NCBI GenBank assembly: GCA_027531445.1
Contig: JAPZRK010000054.1
Span: forward strand, 1-33,992
Length of the DNA: 33,992 nucleotides
From: Leptospira sp.
GTDB lineage: Bacteria > Spirochaetota > Leptospiria > Leptospirales > Leptospiraceae
Direction: 5' to 3'
How positions within the stretch are numbered: position 1 is the first letter of the stretch; every line of letters starts with the position of its first letter. Shown here in pieces: positions 23,230-32,317 of this stretch. The notes beneath the pieces are model-generated. The model worked only from the letters and a program-made list of their open reading frames with translations, did not search any database and was not told where the DNA came from. Position numbers and translations under genes: made by a program.

Positions 23230-24025
23230 ATTTAAAATTGGTTTGATAGGTGCGAATGGTCGTATGGGAAAAGCGATCATCCAAGTCCTATCGCATTCCT
23301 CTCGTTCTGCGCTAAGTGCAGCCATCGTCAAGTCTGGATCTGTTTATACTGGCTTTGACTCAGGTATACATTCTGGGATCAAGGAAACCGGTATTTTATT
23401 TTCGCCAGACTTGTTAGGTGCATGCAACGATTCGGATGTTCTCATTGATTTTAGTTCCCATACTAGTTTTTCAGAAAATCTATCCGTCGCGGTTGCGAAA
23501 AAGAAACCAATTGTTATTGGAACAACGGGACTTAAGGAATCAGAAAAAGCATTGATTCAAAATGCCTCCACCGAAATCCCAATCGTCTTTTCACCAAATA
23601 TGTCAATCGGTGTAAACTTATTGTTTAAATTGACAGAGATTGCCGCCAAAGTACTGCAAGACTCTTTCGATGTCGAAGTTTTGGATATCCACCACCGCCA
23701 CAAAAAAGACTCACCTTCGGGCACCGCACAACACCTCAAAGAAGTGCTCCTACAATCATTGGCTCGCAAGGAAGACAACGTGATTTATGGCAGACACGGT
23801 ATGTATCCTGAGAGAGACCTTAAAGAAATTGCGATCCATACAATGAGGGCTGGTGAAGTGATCGGTGAACATACTGTTATGTTCTTTAGCCCCGAAGAAA
23901 GGATCGAAATCGCACACAAGGCCCAAGATAGAAAGACATTTGCAGTTGGTGCTGTCAAAGCCGCCGAATTTTTGCAAGGAAAATCAAAAGGTCTATACAA
24001 CATGTTTGATGTTCTAGGTATTTGA
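23222..24025 (+). CDS. dapB: 4-hydroxy-tetrahydrodipicolinate reductase
   Basis: 267 residues starting at TTG (23222), chosen because it follows AGAGG by 6 nt and gives the expected N-terminus KIGLIGANGRMGKAI, the Rossmann GxxGxxG nucleotide-binding loop. Other DapB marks: VIGTTGL at 98-104, FSPNMSIGVNLL at about 123-134, the substrate and catalytic segment DIHHRHKKDSPSGTA at 155-169 with the key His and Lys, and GMYPERDLKEIAIHTMRAGE later. It reduces the DapA product using NAD(P)H. It overlaps dapA by 8 bp and is followed after 1 bp by cdaA. Confidence 0.96.
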   Translation: MSKFKIGLIGANGRMGKAIIQVLSHSSRSALSAAIVKSGSVYTGFDSGIHSGIKETGILFSPDLLGACNDSDVLIDFSSHTSFSENLSVAVAKKKPIVIGTTGLKESEKALIQNASTEIPIVFSPNMSIGVNLLFKLTEIAAKVLQDSFDVEVLDIHHRHKKDSPSGTAQHLKEVLLQSLARKEDNVIYGRHGMYPERDLKEIAIHTMRAGEVIGEHTVMFFSPEERIEIAHKAQDRKTFAVGAVKAAEFLQGKSKGLYNMFDVLGI

Positions 24026-24026
24026 T

Positions 24027-24854
24027 TTGGATTTTTTACGCGGATTGTATATCATACCTTGGAGTAAAAATTATATCTCCATCGTTTTAGATGTTCTGAT
24101 CGTCTCATTTATTATCTACAAGACATACACGACGCTGCGTCGGACTCGAGGATTGCAACTCTTGCTAGGTGTTGGTATCATCTGGATATCTGGAAGTATC
24201 GCCGAATACTTAAACTTTGAGCTTCTCGAATGGATTTTGACAAATATTCGTCCTGCCCTTGTCTTCGCTATTATCGTTCTTCTCCAGCCAGAGCTTCGTC
24301 GCCTCACTGGTGATTTTGCAAGGATTCGCCTCCTTAGATTGTTTTTTTTAAAGCCAGTCTTTGATTTAGATCCAATCGTTGACGCTGTTAGGTCAATGTC
24401 TTCAAAAAAGATCGGATCCTTGATTGTACTCGTGAAAGATATCAGCCTAAAAGACATTTCTGAAAACGCTGTGCCGATTGATTCCGTAGTCTCATCGGAG
24501 ATTCTCGAAACCATCTTTTTCAAAAATTCACCACTCCATGATGGCGCCGTTATCATTGAACAAAATCGTATCATCTCTGCCGCCTCTTATCTTCCGATGA
24601 GTAGCAATTTAGAAATTTCTACGATGGGAGCAAGACACAGGTCAGCCTTAGGTCTTAGTGAGGAATCGGATGCCATTGTAATTGTCACTTCCGAGGAAAC
24701 AGGAGAGATTACGGTTTGTTTTGCAGGAGAAATGTTGCATCCCGTAAAACCCTTGGAGTTAAGAGCACTCATCAACAATCTGATGACCGGCACTAAAAGA
24801 AACATGAAAGAAAACGAAAGAAACCGCATTCGAAAGAGCGTGACGAATGGCTAA
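24027..24854 (+). CDS. cdaA: Membrane diadenylate cyclase CdaA (c-di-AMP synthase)
   Basis: 275 residues from a TTG start (24027), 1 nt after dapB and with AGGT about 8 nt upstream. Three N-terminal membrane helices (about 14-32, 43-60, 74-90) precede the DisA_N/DAC domain (about 100-260). The catalytic motifs are intact: NSPLHDGAVII with Asp172-Gly173-Ala174 and GARHRSALGLSE with Arg203-His204-Arg205. The enzyme makes c-di-AMP from two ATP, a messenger controlling potassium and osmolyte balance and wall integrity. It overlaps the next gene, its usual partner, by 8 bp. The commonly adjacent glmM is missing here. Confidence 0.95.
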   Translation: MDFLRGLYIIPWSKNYISIVLDVLIVSFIIYKTYTTLRRTRGLQLLLGVGIIWISGSIAEYLNFELLEWILTNIRPALVFAIIVLLQPELRRLTGDFARIRLLRLFFLKPVFDLDPIVDAVRSMSSKKIGSLIVLVKDISLKDISENAVPIDSVVSSEILETIFFKNSPLHDGAVIIEQNRIISAASYLPMSSNLEISTMGARHRSALGLSEESDAIVIVTSEETGEITVCFAGEMLHPVKPLELRALINNLMTGTKRNMKENERNRIRKSVTNG

Positions 24855-25911
24855 ACGGATTTTTGAAAAAATCTTTCGGAATTGGAAAGCAAAGCTCGCG
24901 TCATTATTGATTGCTTCTTTCTTTTATATCAATTTACAAAATTCAAAAATTTTGATAAAGACGATCAACGTTCCGATCGAATATCCAAAGTTAAGTGGCA
25001 ATCTTACGTATGCAAAAAATCCTGAAAAAACGGTTCCCGTCCGTGTAGAGGGGCTCAAAGACGTGGTCAATTATTACTCTCAGTTTATGAAGGCAATTAT
25101 TGATGCGGAAGATGTACAATATGGTGTTACCGAAGTTCCAATCAAAAAAATCGCAGGTGTTCCGAGTGGAGTAAAGGTCACAAAACTAAAAAAAACGGTC
25201 CCTATCGAAATCGAATCACGTGGGTTAAAAGTAGTTCCACTGGAAGTTACGTTTGAAGGTGCGCCACCACCAAATTTTGAAAAACTTACACAAATATTGA
25301 GCCCAGCACGAGTGACAATCTCAGGAAAGCCTCAAGATCTTGAAAAGATTTCTAAAATCACCTTACCAGAAATAAGTCTGAATGAAAGAAGAGATCCTTT
25401 TGCGAAAACGGTTCGTATTCCAGATCTAGCCAAAGGTGTGAATGTGTTAGGTTCGAGGGATGTTACAGTCAATGTAAATATCATTCCGCTTTCTTACAAG
25501 ACGGGAGAACAGACTGCCGCGGGCATTCCAATTGTCTGCACTGGGCTTGATCCAAGATTAGAAGCAGAATTTTCCGAGGAACAAATCGCAATACGATACT
25601 TTTCTACGAAACCGATTCGTTCAGCACAAATCTTAACGGGTCTTGTAGCTCAAGTCCCATGCAATTATATTTATGATCCAATCAAACATAAAATTATACC
25701 AGAGCTTCAACCCCAGATAGCAAAAGTTAGAGTTGTAAAGAATAAAGATTTGAAAGGTATCGAAATATTACAAATCAATCCTGAAAAGATAGAAATTAGA
25801 TACCGAATCAAAGAAAACACATATATGCCTGGTCAGGATGGAAACGATCCTGGAGAAGAGGGGACCAGATTGGACGATCCCATCATCTGGAAGTCAGGCG
25901 ACAAGAGTTAG
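24847..25911 (+). CDS. cdaR: YbbR-domain protein, CdaR-like regulator of CdaA
   Basis: 354 residues. One N-terminal membrane helix (about 13-30, KLASLLIASFFYINLQNSK) anchors a long extracytoplasmic part made of YbbR repeats: each about 80-85 residues and starting with patterns such as TINVPIEYPKLSG, RGLKVVPLEVTFEG with PARVTISGKPQDL, and PLSYKTGEQTAAGIPIVCTG. At least three units can be traced to about residue 325, then a short charged tail. In Firmicutes the YbbR protein encoded behind cdaA binds and modulates the cyclase. The 8-bp overlap with cdaA supports the same pairing here. Its stop overlaps the stop of the converging hydrolase gene by 4 bp. Confidence 0.88.
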   Translation: MAKRIFEKIFRNWKAKLASLLIASFFYINLQNSKILIKTINVPIEYPKLSGNLTYAKNPEKTVPVRVEGLKDVVNYYSQFMKAIIDAEDVQYGVTEVPIKKIAGVPSGVKVTKLKKTVPIEIESRGLKVVPLEVTFEGAPPPNFEKLTQILSPARVTISGKPQDLEKISKITLPEISLNERRDPFAKTVRIPDLAKGVNVLGSRDVTVNVNIIPLSYKTGEQTAAGIPIVCTGLDPRLEAEFSEEQIAIRYFSTKPIRSAQILTGLVAQVPCNYIYDPIKHKIIPELQPQIAKVRVVKNKDLKGIEILQINPEKIEIRYRIKENTYMPGQDGNDPGEEGTRLDDPIIWKSGDKS

Positions 25912-26801
25912 GTCGGTTTCAAAAAATTATAAATTTCTTGGAAACATTCAGTGGGATTTTCCCATTGAGGGTAGTGGCCGATCTCTTTCCATCGAACGAT
26001 TTTGATATTTTTGATAGGCATTTTTTCTATAGCATCCGCTAGGTGACTGCCGCTGACTGGGTCACTTCCCCCATTGATCATTAAAATCGGAACTTCAGTT
26101 TTTGTTAGAATACTAACATATCGAGTTTCGTTCTGTTTTCGATCTTTGATATAATGGAGTAGCTTGTTCGAAATTCTAATGTTTCCAGGGTAGGTGATTA
26201 GCTTCCATAAAGTGGCAATTTCTTTGTCATCTGGTTTTGTGTTGGGTCCAAAAACTTCACTGAACGCTTTTTTGAATTTGTTTTGATTAAAAAGTTTTGA
26301 AAGTATACCACCAATGATAGGTAAACTGAGTAATTTTTGTGTGAAGGTAGGTCTGTGTAAGGCTGGCAAAAGTCCACCATTTAGAAAAACGATCCCATCT
26401 ATTTCGTACTTCCTATCTTTGGTTTCAAAGTTTCTGGCGAGTAGTTCTTGTCCGACACTCACCGCATAATCGTGACAAACTAGCTTGATGCGTTTTAGTG
26501 CATTTTTTTCGATAAAAGATTCAACGATGTCTGCTTGTTCGCTCAGGCTGTAATTATGCTTTTTGGGTTTGGAAGAATAACCAAAACCAAGAAAGTCGAT
26601 GGCATAGGTATTGAAATAACGTGTTAATCCTGCAAAAATTTTGGAGTAATCCCATGATGATGTAGGAAAACCATGTAACAAAAGTAAATTGTTACCACGT
26701 CCTTCATTGATATAAAAAATCTGATATTTATTATAATTAAAATACTTCCCACTTGCAAGCCATTCTGTCGCATTCCGCTTTGGTATGATTATGTCATTCA
26801 T
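25908..26801 (-). CDS. Alpha/beta hydrolase, MEST/PEG1-like
   Basis: 297 residues from the ATG at 26801; a TTG 12 codons upstream (26837) contains GAGGAG within it, so the start is not certain. Catalytic features: oxyanion motif LLHGFPTSSWDY at 42-52, nucleophile elbow CHDYAVSVGQELL with Asp111 (an Asp nucleophile, as in haloalkane dehalogenases and epoxide hydrolases), acid Asp247 in GGSDPVSG, and His276 in IGHYPQWENP. The cap region FLNGGLLPALHRP, then FGPNTKPDDKEI and HYIKDRKQNETRYVSIL, matches from memory the layout of vertebrate MEST (PEG1), whose biochemical role is unclear. No signal peptide, so cytoplasmic. Substrate unknown. Confidence 0.85.
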   Translation of the reverse strand: MNDIIIPKRNATEWLASGKYFNYNKYQIFYINEGRGNNLLLLHGFPTSSWDYSKIFAGLTRYFNTYAIDFLGFGYSSKPKKHNYSLSEQADIVESFIEKNALKRIKLVCHDYAVSVGQELLARNFETKDRKYEIDGIVFLNGGLLPALHRPTFTQKLLSLPIIGGILSKLFNQNKFKKAFSEVFGPNTKPDDKEIATLWKLITYPGNIRISNKLLHYIKDRKQNETRYVSILTKTEVPILMINGGSDPVSGSHLADAIEKMPIKNIKIVRWKEIGHYPQWENPTECFQEIYNFLKPT

Positions 26802-26924
26802 ACAAGTATCTGAATTCTTTAATGAACTCCTCGTCAACTAAATTCCAATCTAAAATCAATGGATACATGTTATCTAGGGGATTCGTACTTGACATCGTTG
26901 TCTTTTGTAAGCTGTATTATGTAG

Positions 26925-29498
26925 ATGCCTTCTTATCCACTGCAGTTTTTTTTCGTTCCTGAAGGTCCTGTTTCGGATTGGGAGTACTTTTGGTACCAGT
27001 TTCCATATGGCGCACCAGGACTTGTTACATTTCTGGTTGGAGTATTTTTAAGTTACTTTGCCTTTCGTAAATTCAAACAATCGAACGATTACGACAAGTT
27101 GTTTCACCTCAACTTAACTATTTCTTTTATTAGTTTTGGAATTGTTGGATTGATTCTCAGTTCTCGTGCCTGGATTCAGGACATAGAGTTTTTAGTACTC
27201 GTAAATGATATCCTTTATTTTGGTGCGGCACCACTTGCTCCCACTGCATTTTATATGGCATACCATATGACTGGCAGAAAGAGTAAATTACTACTCTATT
27301 GGTCCTATTTGCTCTGGGTCGCATCACTCGTATTATATTTTGGAATCATTATTGGTAAAGGATTTGAAACGAATGTCTTTAATTACCCATTTGGAAAATA
27401 TCCGAAAGGTAGTTCGTTTATAAAACCATGGGGTATACTTGCTCCTTTGGGATATTTTTTGCTGATTGTACCTGCTTTTATCAAACATTATTCGTATATT
27501 CGACAAAATTATCACCTAACTTTGTTTCATGGCGTTAATTTGCTTTTTTTGCTCGTGACGTCTAATGCTCCAAGTATATTAGGGATTAAATTTTATCCGG
27601 GAGGATTTTTCCTTTTTATTCCTATGTTACTTGTTGCATATGGGGTATTTCGATCGGATTTTTTTGATGTAAACGAACTTCTCTTTCAAAAGAATGGAAT
27701 GTTTTATTTTTTGTTTGCTCTTCTTTCATTTGTTCTCATTTTTATTTCTTTCGGAGTCTCCTTTGGTCTTTCACCCAATTCTTATAGTGCCTCCAAATGG
27801 TATCCTTGGGGGATTCCGCCGGTCATAAGTGTTTTTACAGCCGTTTTTTTGAGTATCATTGTTGCAGGAGCAAGTCCCTCATCGCGTTTGAATCAGTTAT
27901 GCGCTTTTGCACTCATTCTTACAGGTTTTTATGTGATGCAATCGGTTCCGATGAAGTTGAACGTTTCTTATGTTGTTCAACTTCGAGTTTCACAAATTAC
28001 GTTTTTGGCATTCGCGTTCATTCCAAGTATCATGGTTCGTCTTGTCTTCGAAGCGGTATCACAAAAGGATCCTGTTTGGCTAAAATACCTCGATCTTCTT
28101 TGTGTTGCGGCCGCTCTCTTTGCACCGTCCCCCTTTCTCTTTGTCGGATATTTTGAATATCCATGGTCGAGAGTGCACCATGGTGGCCCTGCAGAAGCGC
28201 TTATGGGATTCAATGGTATCCTTGGTTTTATTTTGATTGTAGTTACTTTTTTTCGGCACAAAAATTACATAACCACTGCTTCAAAATGGATTGTTGGTTC
28301 CTTTATGCTGTCGGCTGTGTTATTCCTTTTAGCTTTGCTTCCTTCACATGGGATTCCGATGTATCCCATCAGTGACTTTCAGTTCATACCAGCATTTATA
28401 CTTGGTTATTCGGTATTGAAACTGGGGGCTCTTTCCTTTGAAGGAAGAACCATTCAGCTCAGCCAAAAGTTAGCAAACCTGGGACTCATAACGATGGGTA
28501 TTGCGGGCATATTGTATTTTCCCTTAATTCGCGACCATTATGGCATCGGCGAGTCTGCTTTCCATTTGATGATGATCGTATTACCGCTCATCCTTTTCAA
28601 TTACCTAGTGATCTACATTATGTCAAGGCCTCTCGCCGAAGAACTTGACATAAGTTATTTTTTACTCGATTTAGAAAAACAGAAGGCAGATGAGGAACGT
28701 GAAAAAGCTCTAATTGCTCAAGACAAAGCAGAAGAGGCGATGGAAGAATCTGAGAAATTGCTTCTTAACATTCTACCTTACAAGGTTGCCCAAGAACTCA
28801 AATCTAAAGGAACTGTAACACCTGCTCGTTACGAAAGTGTGAGTGTACTTTTTACAGACTTCAAAGGTTTTACCAAAGTTGCCGAAGGTATGGATGAGCA
28901 AGAATTGCTAAAAGAATTAGATGCAAGTTTCACTCAATTTGATGAGATCATTTTACGCAATAATCTAGAAAAACTAAAAACGATCGGTGATTCTTATATG
29001 TGTGCTGGTGGTTTACCAGATCCTAACCGAACGAGTGCTATCGACGCATGCCTTGCCGCTCTTGAAATCCAAAGTTTTATGAATCAATTGAAAGAGATCA
29101 AAAAATCTTTAGGTCTTCCGTTCTGGGAATTGAGGTTGGGCATTCATACTGGACCAGTCGTAGCTGGAGTCGTTGGAAGGTTTAAATTTGCTTACGACAT
29201 TTGGGGTGATACTGTCAATACAGCATCTCGAATGGAATCGAGTGGAGAAACTGGCAAAATCAATATATCATTTGCCACTCATGAAGCAGTAAAATTTTTC
29301 TTTGAGACTGAATACCGCGGCAAGATTCAAGGCAAAAATAAAGGTGAATTAGACATGTACTTTTTGCATCGACTCAAACCACGTTATGCCGCTGACAAAG
29401 AAGGAAAAGCACCTAACCAACTCTTTCGCGACATTTATGTCAAGATTCAGGAAGGTGCTACCGTTCAATGGAAAAATCAAAACAAATTGAACGCATAA
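26925..29498 (+). CDS. Multi-pass membrane class III adenylate cyclase
   Basis: 857 residues. About twelve to sixteen membrane helices fill residues 30-575. A coiled coil follows (about 582-615, LEKQKADEEREKALIAQDKA) and the C-terminal class III catalytic domain (about 630-830). All key residues are present: metal-binding Asp645 (LFTDFKGFT) and Asp689 (TIGDSYM), purine-selecting Lys685 (LKTIGD) and Asp758 (YDIWGD), plus transition-state Asn765 and Arg769 (NTASRME). The Lys/Asp pair predicts ATP rather than GTP use, so the product should be cAMP. The membrane half is not a domain I can name and may sense an envelope signal. Two such domains must dimerise. No strong Shine-Dalgarno precedes the ATG. 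Confidence 0.9.
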   Translation: MPSYPLQFFFVPEGPVSDWEYFWYQFPYGAPGLVTFLVGVFLSYFAFRKFKQSNDYDKLFHLNLTISFISFGIVGLILSSRAWIQDIEFLVLVNDILYFGAAPLAPTAFYMAYHMTGRKSKLLLYWSYLLWVASLVLYFGIIIGKGFETNVFNYPFGKYPKGSSFIKPWGILAPLGYFLLIVPAFIKHYSYIRQNYHLTLFHGVNLLFLLVTSNAPSILGIKFYPGGFFLFIPMLLVAYGVFRSDFFDVNELLFQKNGMFYFLFALLSFVLIFISFGVSFGLSPNSYSASKWYPWGIPPVISVFTAVFLSIIVAGASPSSRLNQLCAFALILTGFYVMQSVPMKLNVSYVVQLRVSQITFLAFAFIPSIMVRLVFEAVSQKDPVWLKYLDLLCVAAALFAPSPFLFVGYFEYPWSRVHHGGPAEALMGFNGILGFILIVVTFFRHKNYITTASKWIVGSFMLSAVLFLLALLPSHGIPMYPISDFQFIPAFILGYSVLKLGALSFEGRTIQLSQKLANLGLITMGIAGILYFPLIRDHYGIGESAFHLMMIVLPLILFNYLVIYIMSRPLAEELDISYFLLDLEKQKADEEREKALIAQDKAEEAMEESEKLLLNILPYKVAQELKSKGTVTPARYESVSVLFTDFKGFTKVAEGMDEQELLKELDASFTQFDEIILRNNLEKLKTIGDSYMCAGGLPDPNRTSAIDACLAALEIQSFMNQLKEIKKSLGLPFWELRLGIHTGPVVAGVVGRFKFAYDIWGDTVNTASRMESSGETGKINISFATHEAVKFFFETEYRGKIQGKNKGELDMYFLHRLKPRYAADKEGKAPNQLFRDIYVKIQEGATVQWKNQNKLNA

Positions 29499-29520
29499 CA
29501 CCCTTTTGGTCAAAGTTCGA

Positions 29521-31221
29521 TTAACTAGCTTCCTCTTCAGCTAGCCAAGTACGAAGTAACTGTGCCACATCTTCTGGTTTTTCTTTTGCCAAGTTGATGG
29601 CATTTTCCAAAAGTTCTCTTCGTAGTTTTTCGTCGAGGGAGAGTTCGACCTCTGCTCCCCCTTCATCCATCACTCGTAATGCGGCTTCGCGCATCATTTG
29701 TTGTTGTGCGGCTAGCTCTTCTTCTCTGAGTCTTCTACGACGCGCCATTTCTTTCTTGATGGCTCTGTAGACAAGGACAGCTAAAATCAGTAAAATCAGG
29801 ATAATGAGTGATGCGATGACCATATTTCGAATGGCACGTTGTCTTTGGTACTCTTCATCTTCTGCACGAAACTGTTCCGTGCGATCCTTTGGAATCGTGA
29901 TTACGCTGATTTGGTCACCTCTAGGACGAGTGTATCCGATAGCGGCTTCCAAATTCTTTCGAATCAATTTGAGATCAGCTTCCGCAACAGGGATGTACTT
30001 CCTTTCAAAACCCAATCCGTCATCACGTTCTTTTCGTTCCCAAACACCATCAACAACGACGGACAAACCAATCTTATCGATTTTCCACGGTTGTCTTTTG
30101 ATGTCTTTTACGCGTTTGTTGAACTCATAATTGTTAATATTTTCATTTTTAGAATACTCTGCCTTTTGATAGTCGGTATCTTTATATCCCGGTGGAAGGT
30201 TGGGTTCTGTACCAGCAGGCCCATCAGGTGTAAATCCTCTTCCTTTGAATTCTTCCTTGGTTTCTTTGGATGAAACTTTCAATGAGTATCCATCGACAAG
30301 CTTTCGTTCCGAATAAGGAGTATCAGGGTTATCTTCTTCAGCAATAACAGGCATCACTTCGTTTTCAGTTAGTGATTCTTGATCCCAGTTTAATACATAT
30401 TCAAATCGAGTGATATCAACCCGATCCTCACCACCAAGATACCAGCGTAAGGTGTTGCGAATGTCGATAAGGCGCTTGACACGTTCTTCTTCTTCGATAC
30501 GAAGTTTTTCCTGAACAATTCGAAGTTCGAGTCTTTCTTTTTCTAAGTCCTCTTCAAAGTCAGATATGATTTTTCCATCTGCATCGGCAACACTTACGTT
30601 CTCTGGTTTCAATTTTGGAACTGCGCGTGCCACCAAATTGACGATACCCTTTACTTCTTTTTTGCTCAAACCTTCGACTCCGGGTCTGAAATGAAGGATC
30701 ACACTCGCTTTGACTGGATATGAATTTGCCTCAAAAAGATCTGCTTCGGGCATTGCTATGTTTACGTCGGCACGTTCGATTGGTCGAAGTGTCATGAGAG
30801 ATTTTTCAATCGCTCCCTTCAAGGCTCTGTATTTTTTGATGTCTTTATCGAATTGTGTTTCTGTGAACTTTTCTATATCAAAAAGTTCCCAGCCAGATAC
30901 ACCCGCCGGAATGAGATTTTCCTGTGCAAGTTTTGTTACGATTTCTTGGCGCTGGTCAGGATCAACAGTGATGAGAGAGGTCTCACTCGTTCCATAACTA
31001 TAACCTAACGCATCGAGCTTTTTGGTTACCTCGGAAAAATCTTTTGGGTCTAAATCTTTGAATAAAACAATCCTATTTTTTTGAGAGGAAACATTGGATA
31101 GAATGACAACGGCTACAAGAACCGTGAGTAAAACCCCACCTAATATCAGTTTCTTGGTTTTGTCGAGTTTGTTAAAAAGTTCTTTGATATTGTCTAATAT
31201 CTTTTGCAGTGGTTCGGGCAT
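29521..31221 (-). CDS. fliF: Flagellar MS-ring protein FliF
   Basis: 566 residues. First membrane helix about 24-45 (LILGGVLLTVLVAVVILS), ring-building motifs in the periplasmic part (KNRIVLFKDLDPKDFSEVTK; ENLIPAGVSGWELFDIEKF; RPIERADVNIAMPEADLF; ASVILHFRPGVEGLSKKEV), second helix about 466-488, then a basic, coiled stretch and the FliG-binding tail EKPEDVAQLLRTWLAEEE. It forms the base of the flagellar motor, here in the periplasmic flagella of a spirochaete. GGATGAAGAG precedes the ATG. Divergent from the hydrolase at 31334 and convergent with the cyclase gene 22 bp away; fliG and other fli genes are not adjacent downstream. Confidence 0.95.
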   Translation of the reverse strand: MPEPLQKILDNIKELFNKLDKTKKLILGGVLLTVLVAVVILSNVSSQKNRIVLFKDLDPKDFSEVTKKLDALGYSYGTSETSLITVDPDQRQEIVTKLAQENLIPAGVSGWELFDIEKFTETQFDKDIKKYRALKGAIEKSLMTLRPIERADVNIAMPEADLFEANSYPVKASVILHFRPGVEGLSKKEVKGIVNLVARAVPKLKPENVSVADADGKIISDFEEDLEKERLELRIVQEKLRIEEEERVKRLIDIRNTLRWYLGGEDRVDITRFEYVLNWDQESLTENEVMPVIAEEDNPDTPYSERKLVDGYSLKVSSKETKEEFKGRGFTPDGPAGTEPNLPPGYKDTDYQKAEYSKNENINNYEFNKRVKDIKRQPWKIDKIGLSVVVDGVWERKERDDGLGFERKYIPVAEADLKLIRKNLEAAIGYTRPRGDQISVITIPKDRTEQFRAEDEEYQRQRAIRNMVIASLIILILLILAVLVYRAIKKEMARRRRLREEELAAQQQMMREAALRVMDEGGAEVELSLDEKLRRELLENAINLAKEKPEDVAQLLRTWLAEEEAS

Positions 31222-31333
31222 GATTTGCTCTTCATCCTATAATGGGACATAATGCCTGATTCTGCCATTTTTGTACAAGTATTTTTCGTGATTTTCTCTT
31301 GAACTAGTCTTCCGAAGGGGAAATTCTCAAACT

Positions 31334-32317
31334 GTGAACGAAATACACACCATTGACTGCCACTATGCAGATTACTCCGATGTTGCCTGCGCCTATTTGA
31401 TCCAAGAAGGAAATAGGGCATCCTTCGTTGAGACGAACACAACTCATGCCGTTCCGAGACTTTTGGACAAACTCAGCTCACTTGGAATACCCAAGGAAAA
31501 CGTGGACTATGTCATCATTACGCACGTTCACTTAGACCACGCGGGAGGAGCGAGTGCACTACTTGCGGCATGCCCCAATGCCACACTCCTTGCTCATCCC
31601 AAGGCCGCAAAACACATGATCCATCCCGCTCGGCTCGTAGAAAGTACGAAAGCTGTATATGGAGAAGAAAATTTTGAAAGACTATATGGTAGAATCGACC
31701 CAATACCCGAGTCACGGGTACGAGTGATGTTAGATGGAGAAAGCCTCAATTGGGGGAGCCGCAATTTGAAGTTTTTATACACCAAAGGGCATGCAAACCA
31801 TCACTTCTGCATCTTTGACTCCCTATCGAGCGGTATATTTACCGGAGATAGCTTTGGTATAGCTTATCCAAAGATGGAGAATGGTGGGAGGTTTATCTTT
31901 CCCACAACAACTCCGACCGATTTTCATTTTGAGGAAGCGATTCGTTCCCTTAACTTGATAGTGGATACTGGAGCGAGGACAGCATACCTGACTCATTTTG
32001 GAGGGATCAGCGAACTGAAACAACAGGCGGAATACTTAAAAGTTGGATTGGAACTCTGTCAAAAAGCAATCGTCGATGCAAAAATTAGGCTCACATCAGA
32101 TTGGCACCAAATGCCAAAAGAACAATCAGACCAAGAAGTCTCTGGATTTTTGAAAGAGCAAGTGAAACGAATGATTTCCCACCTTGCCGAGAAACAGGAC
32201 GTAGTCCTAACGGAGAAGGATTGGAAATTATTGCAATTGGATGTGGAGTTGAACTCTCAGGGTTTATTATTTGCACTACAACGAAATCGTAATATAGAAG
32301 GACCAAATCTTGCATAA
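31334..32317 (+). CDS. Metallo-beta-lactamase-fold hydrolase
   Basis: 327 residues from a GTG start (31334), with AAGGGGA about 13 nt upstream. The metal site is complete: THVHLDHAGG with His64, His66, Asp68 and His69, then TKGHANHHFCIFD, FTGDSFGI with the bridging Asp, and a late LTHFGG histidine. The order and the HxHxDH form are those of glyoxalase II-like hydrolases; the extra C-terminal helical portion (about 225-327) is of unknown use. Cytoplasmic by sequence. It overlaps a small exported protein by 8 bp and lies between fliE and fliF on the opposite strand. Substrate unknown; a thioester or a phosphodiester are both possible. Confidence 0.88.
   Translation: MNEIHTIDCHYADYSDVACAYLIQEGNRASFVETNTTHAVPRLLDKLSSLGIPKENVDYVIITHVHLDHAGGASALLAACPNATLLAHPKAAKHMIHPARLVESTKAVYGEENFERLYGRIDPIPESRVRVMLDGESLNWGSRNLKFLYTKGHANHHFCIFDSLSSGIFTGDSFGIAYPKMENGGRFIFPTTTPTDFHFEEAIRSLNLIVDTGARTAYLTHFGGISELKQQAEYLKVGLELCQKAIVDAKIRLTSDWHQMPKEQSDQEVSGFLKEQVKRMISHLAEKQDVVLTEKDWKLLQLDVELNSQGLLFALQRNRNIEGPNLA

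Noticed and set aside
24116..24574. 152-codon open frame antisense to cdaA
   Set aside because: Lies wholly within the well-supported cdaA gene and has a low-complexity, Arg/Ser-rich composition typical of a shadow frame; no ribosome site.
29804..30273. Open frames of 108 and 144 codons antisense to fliF
   Set aside because: Both are inside fliF on the opposite strand, have no family features, and mirror the codon pattern of fliF.
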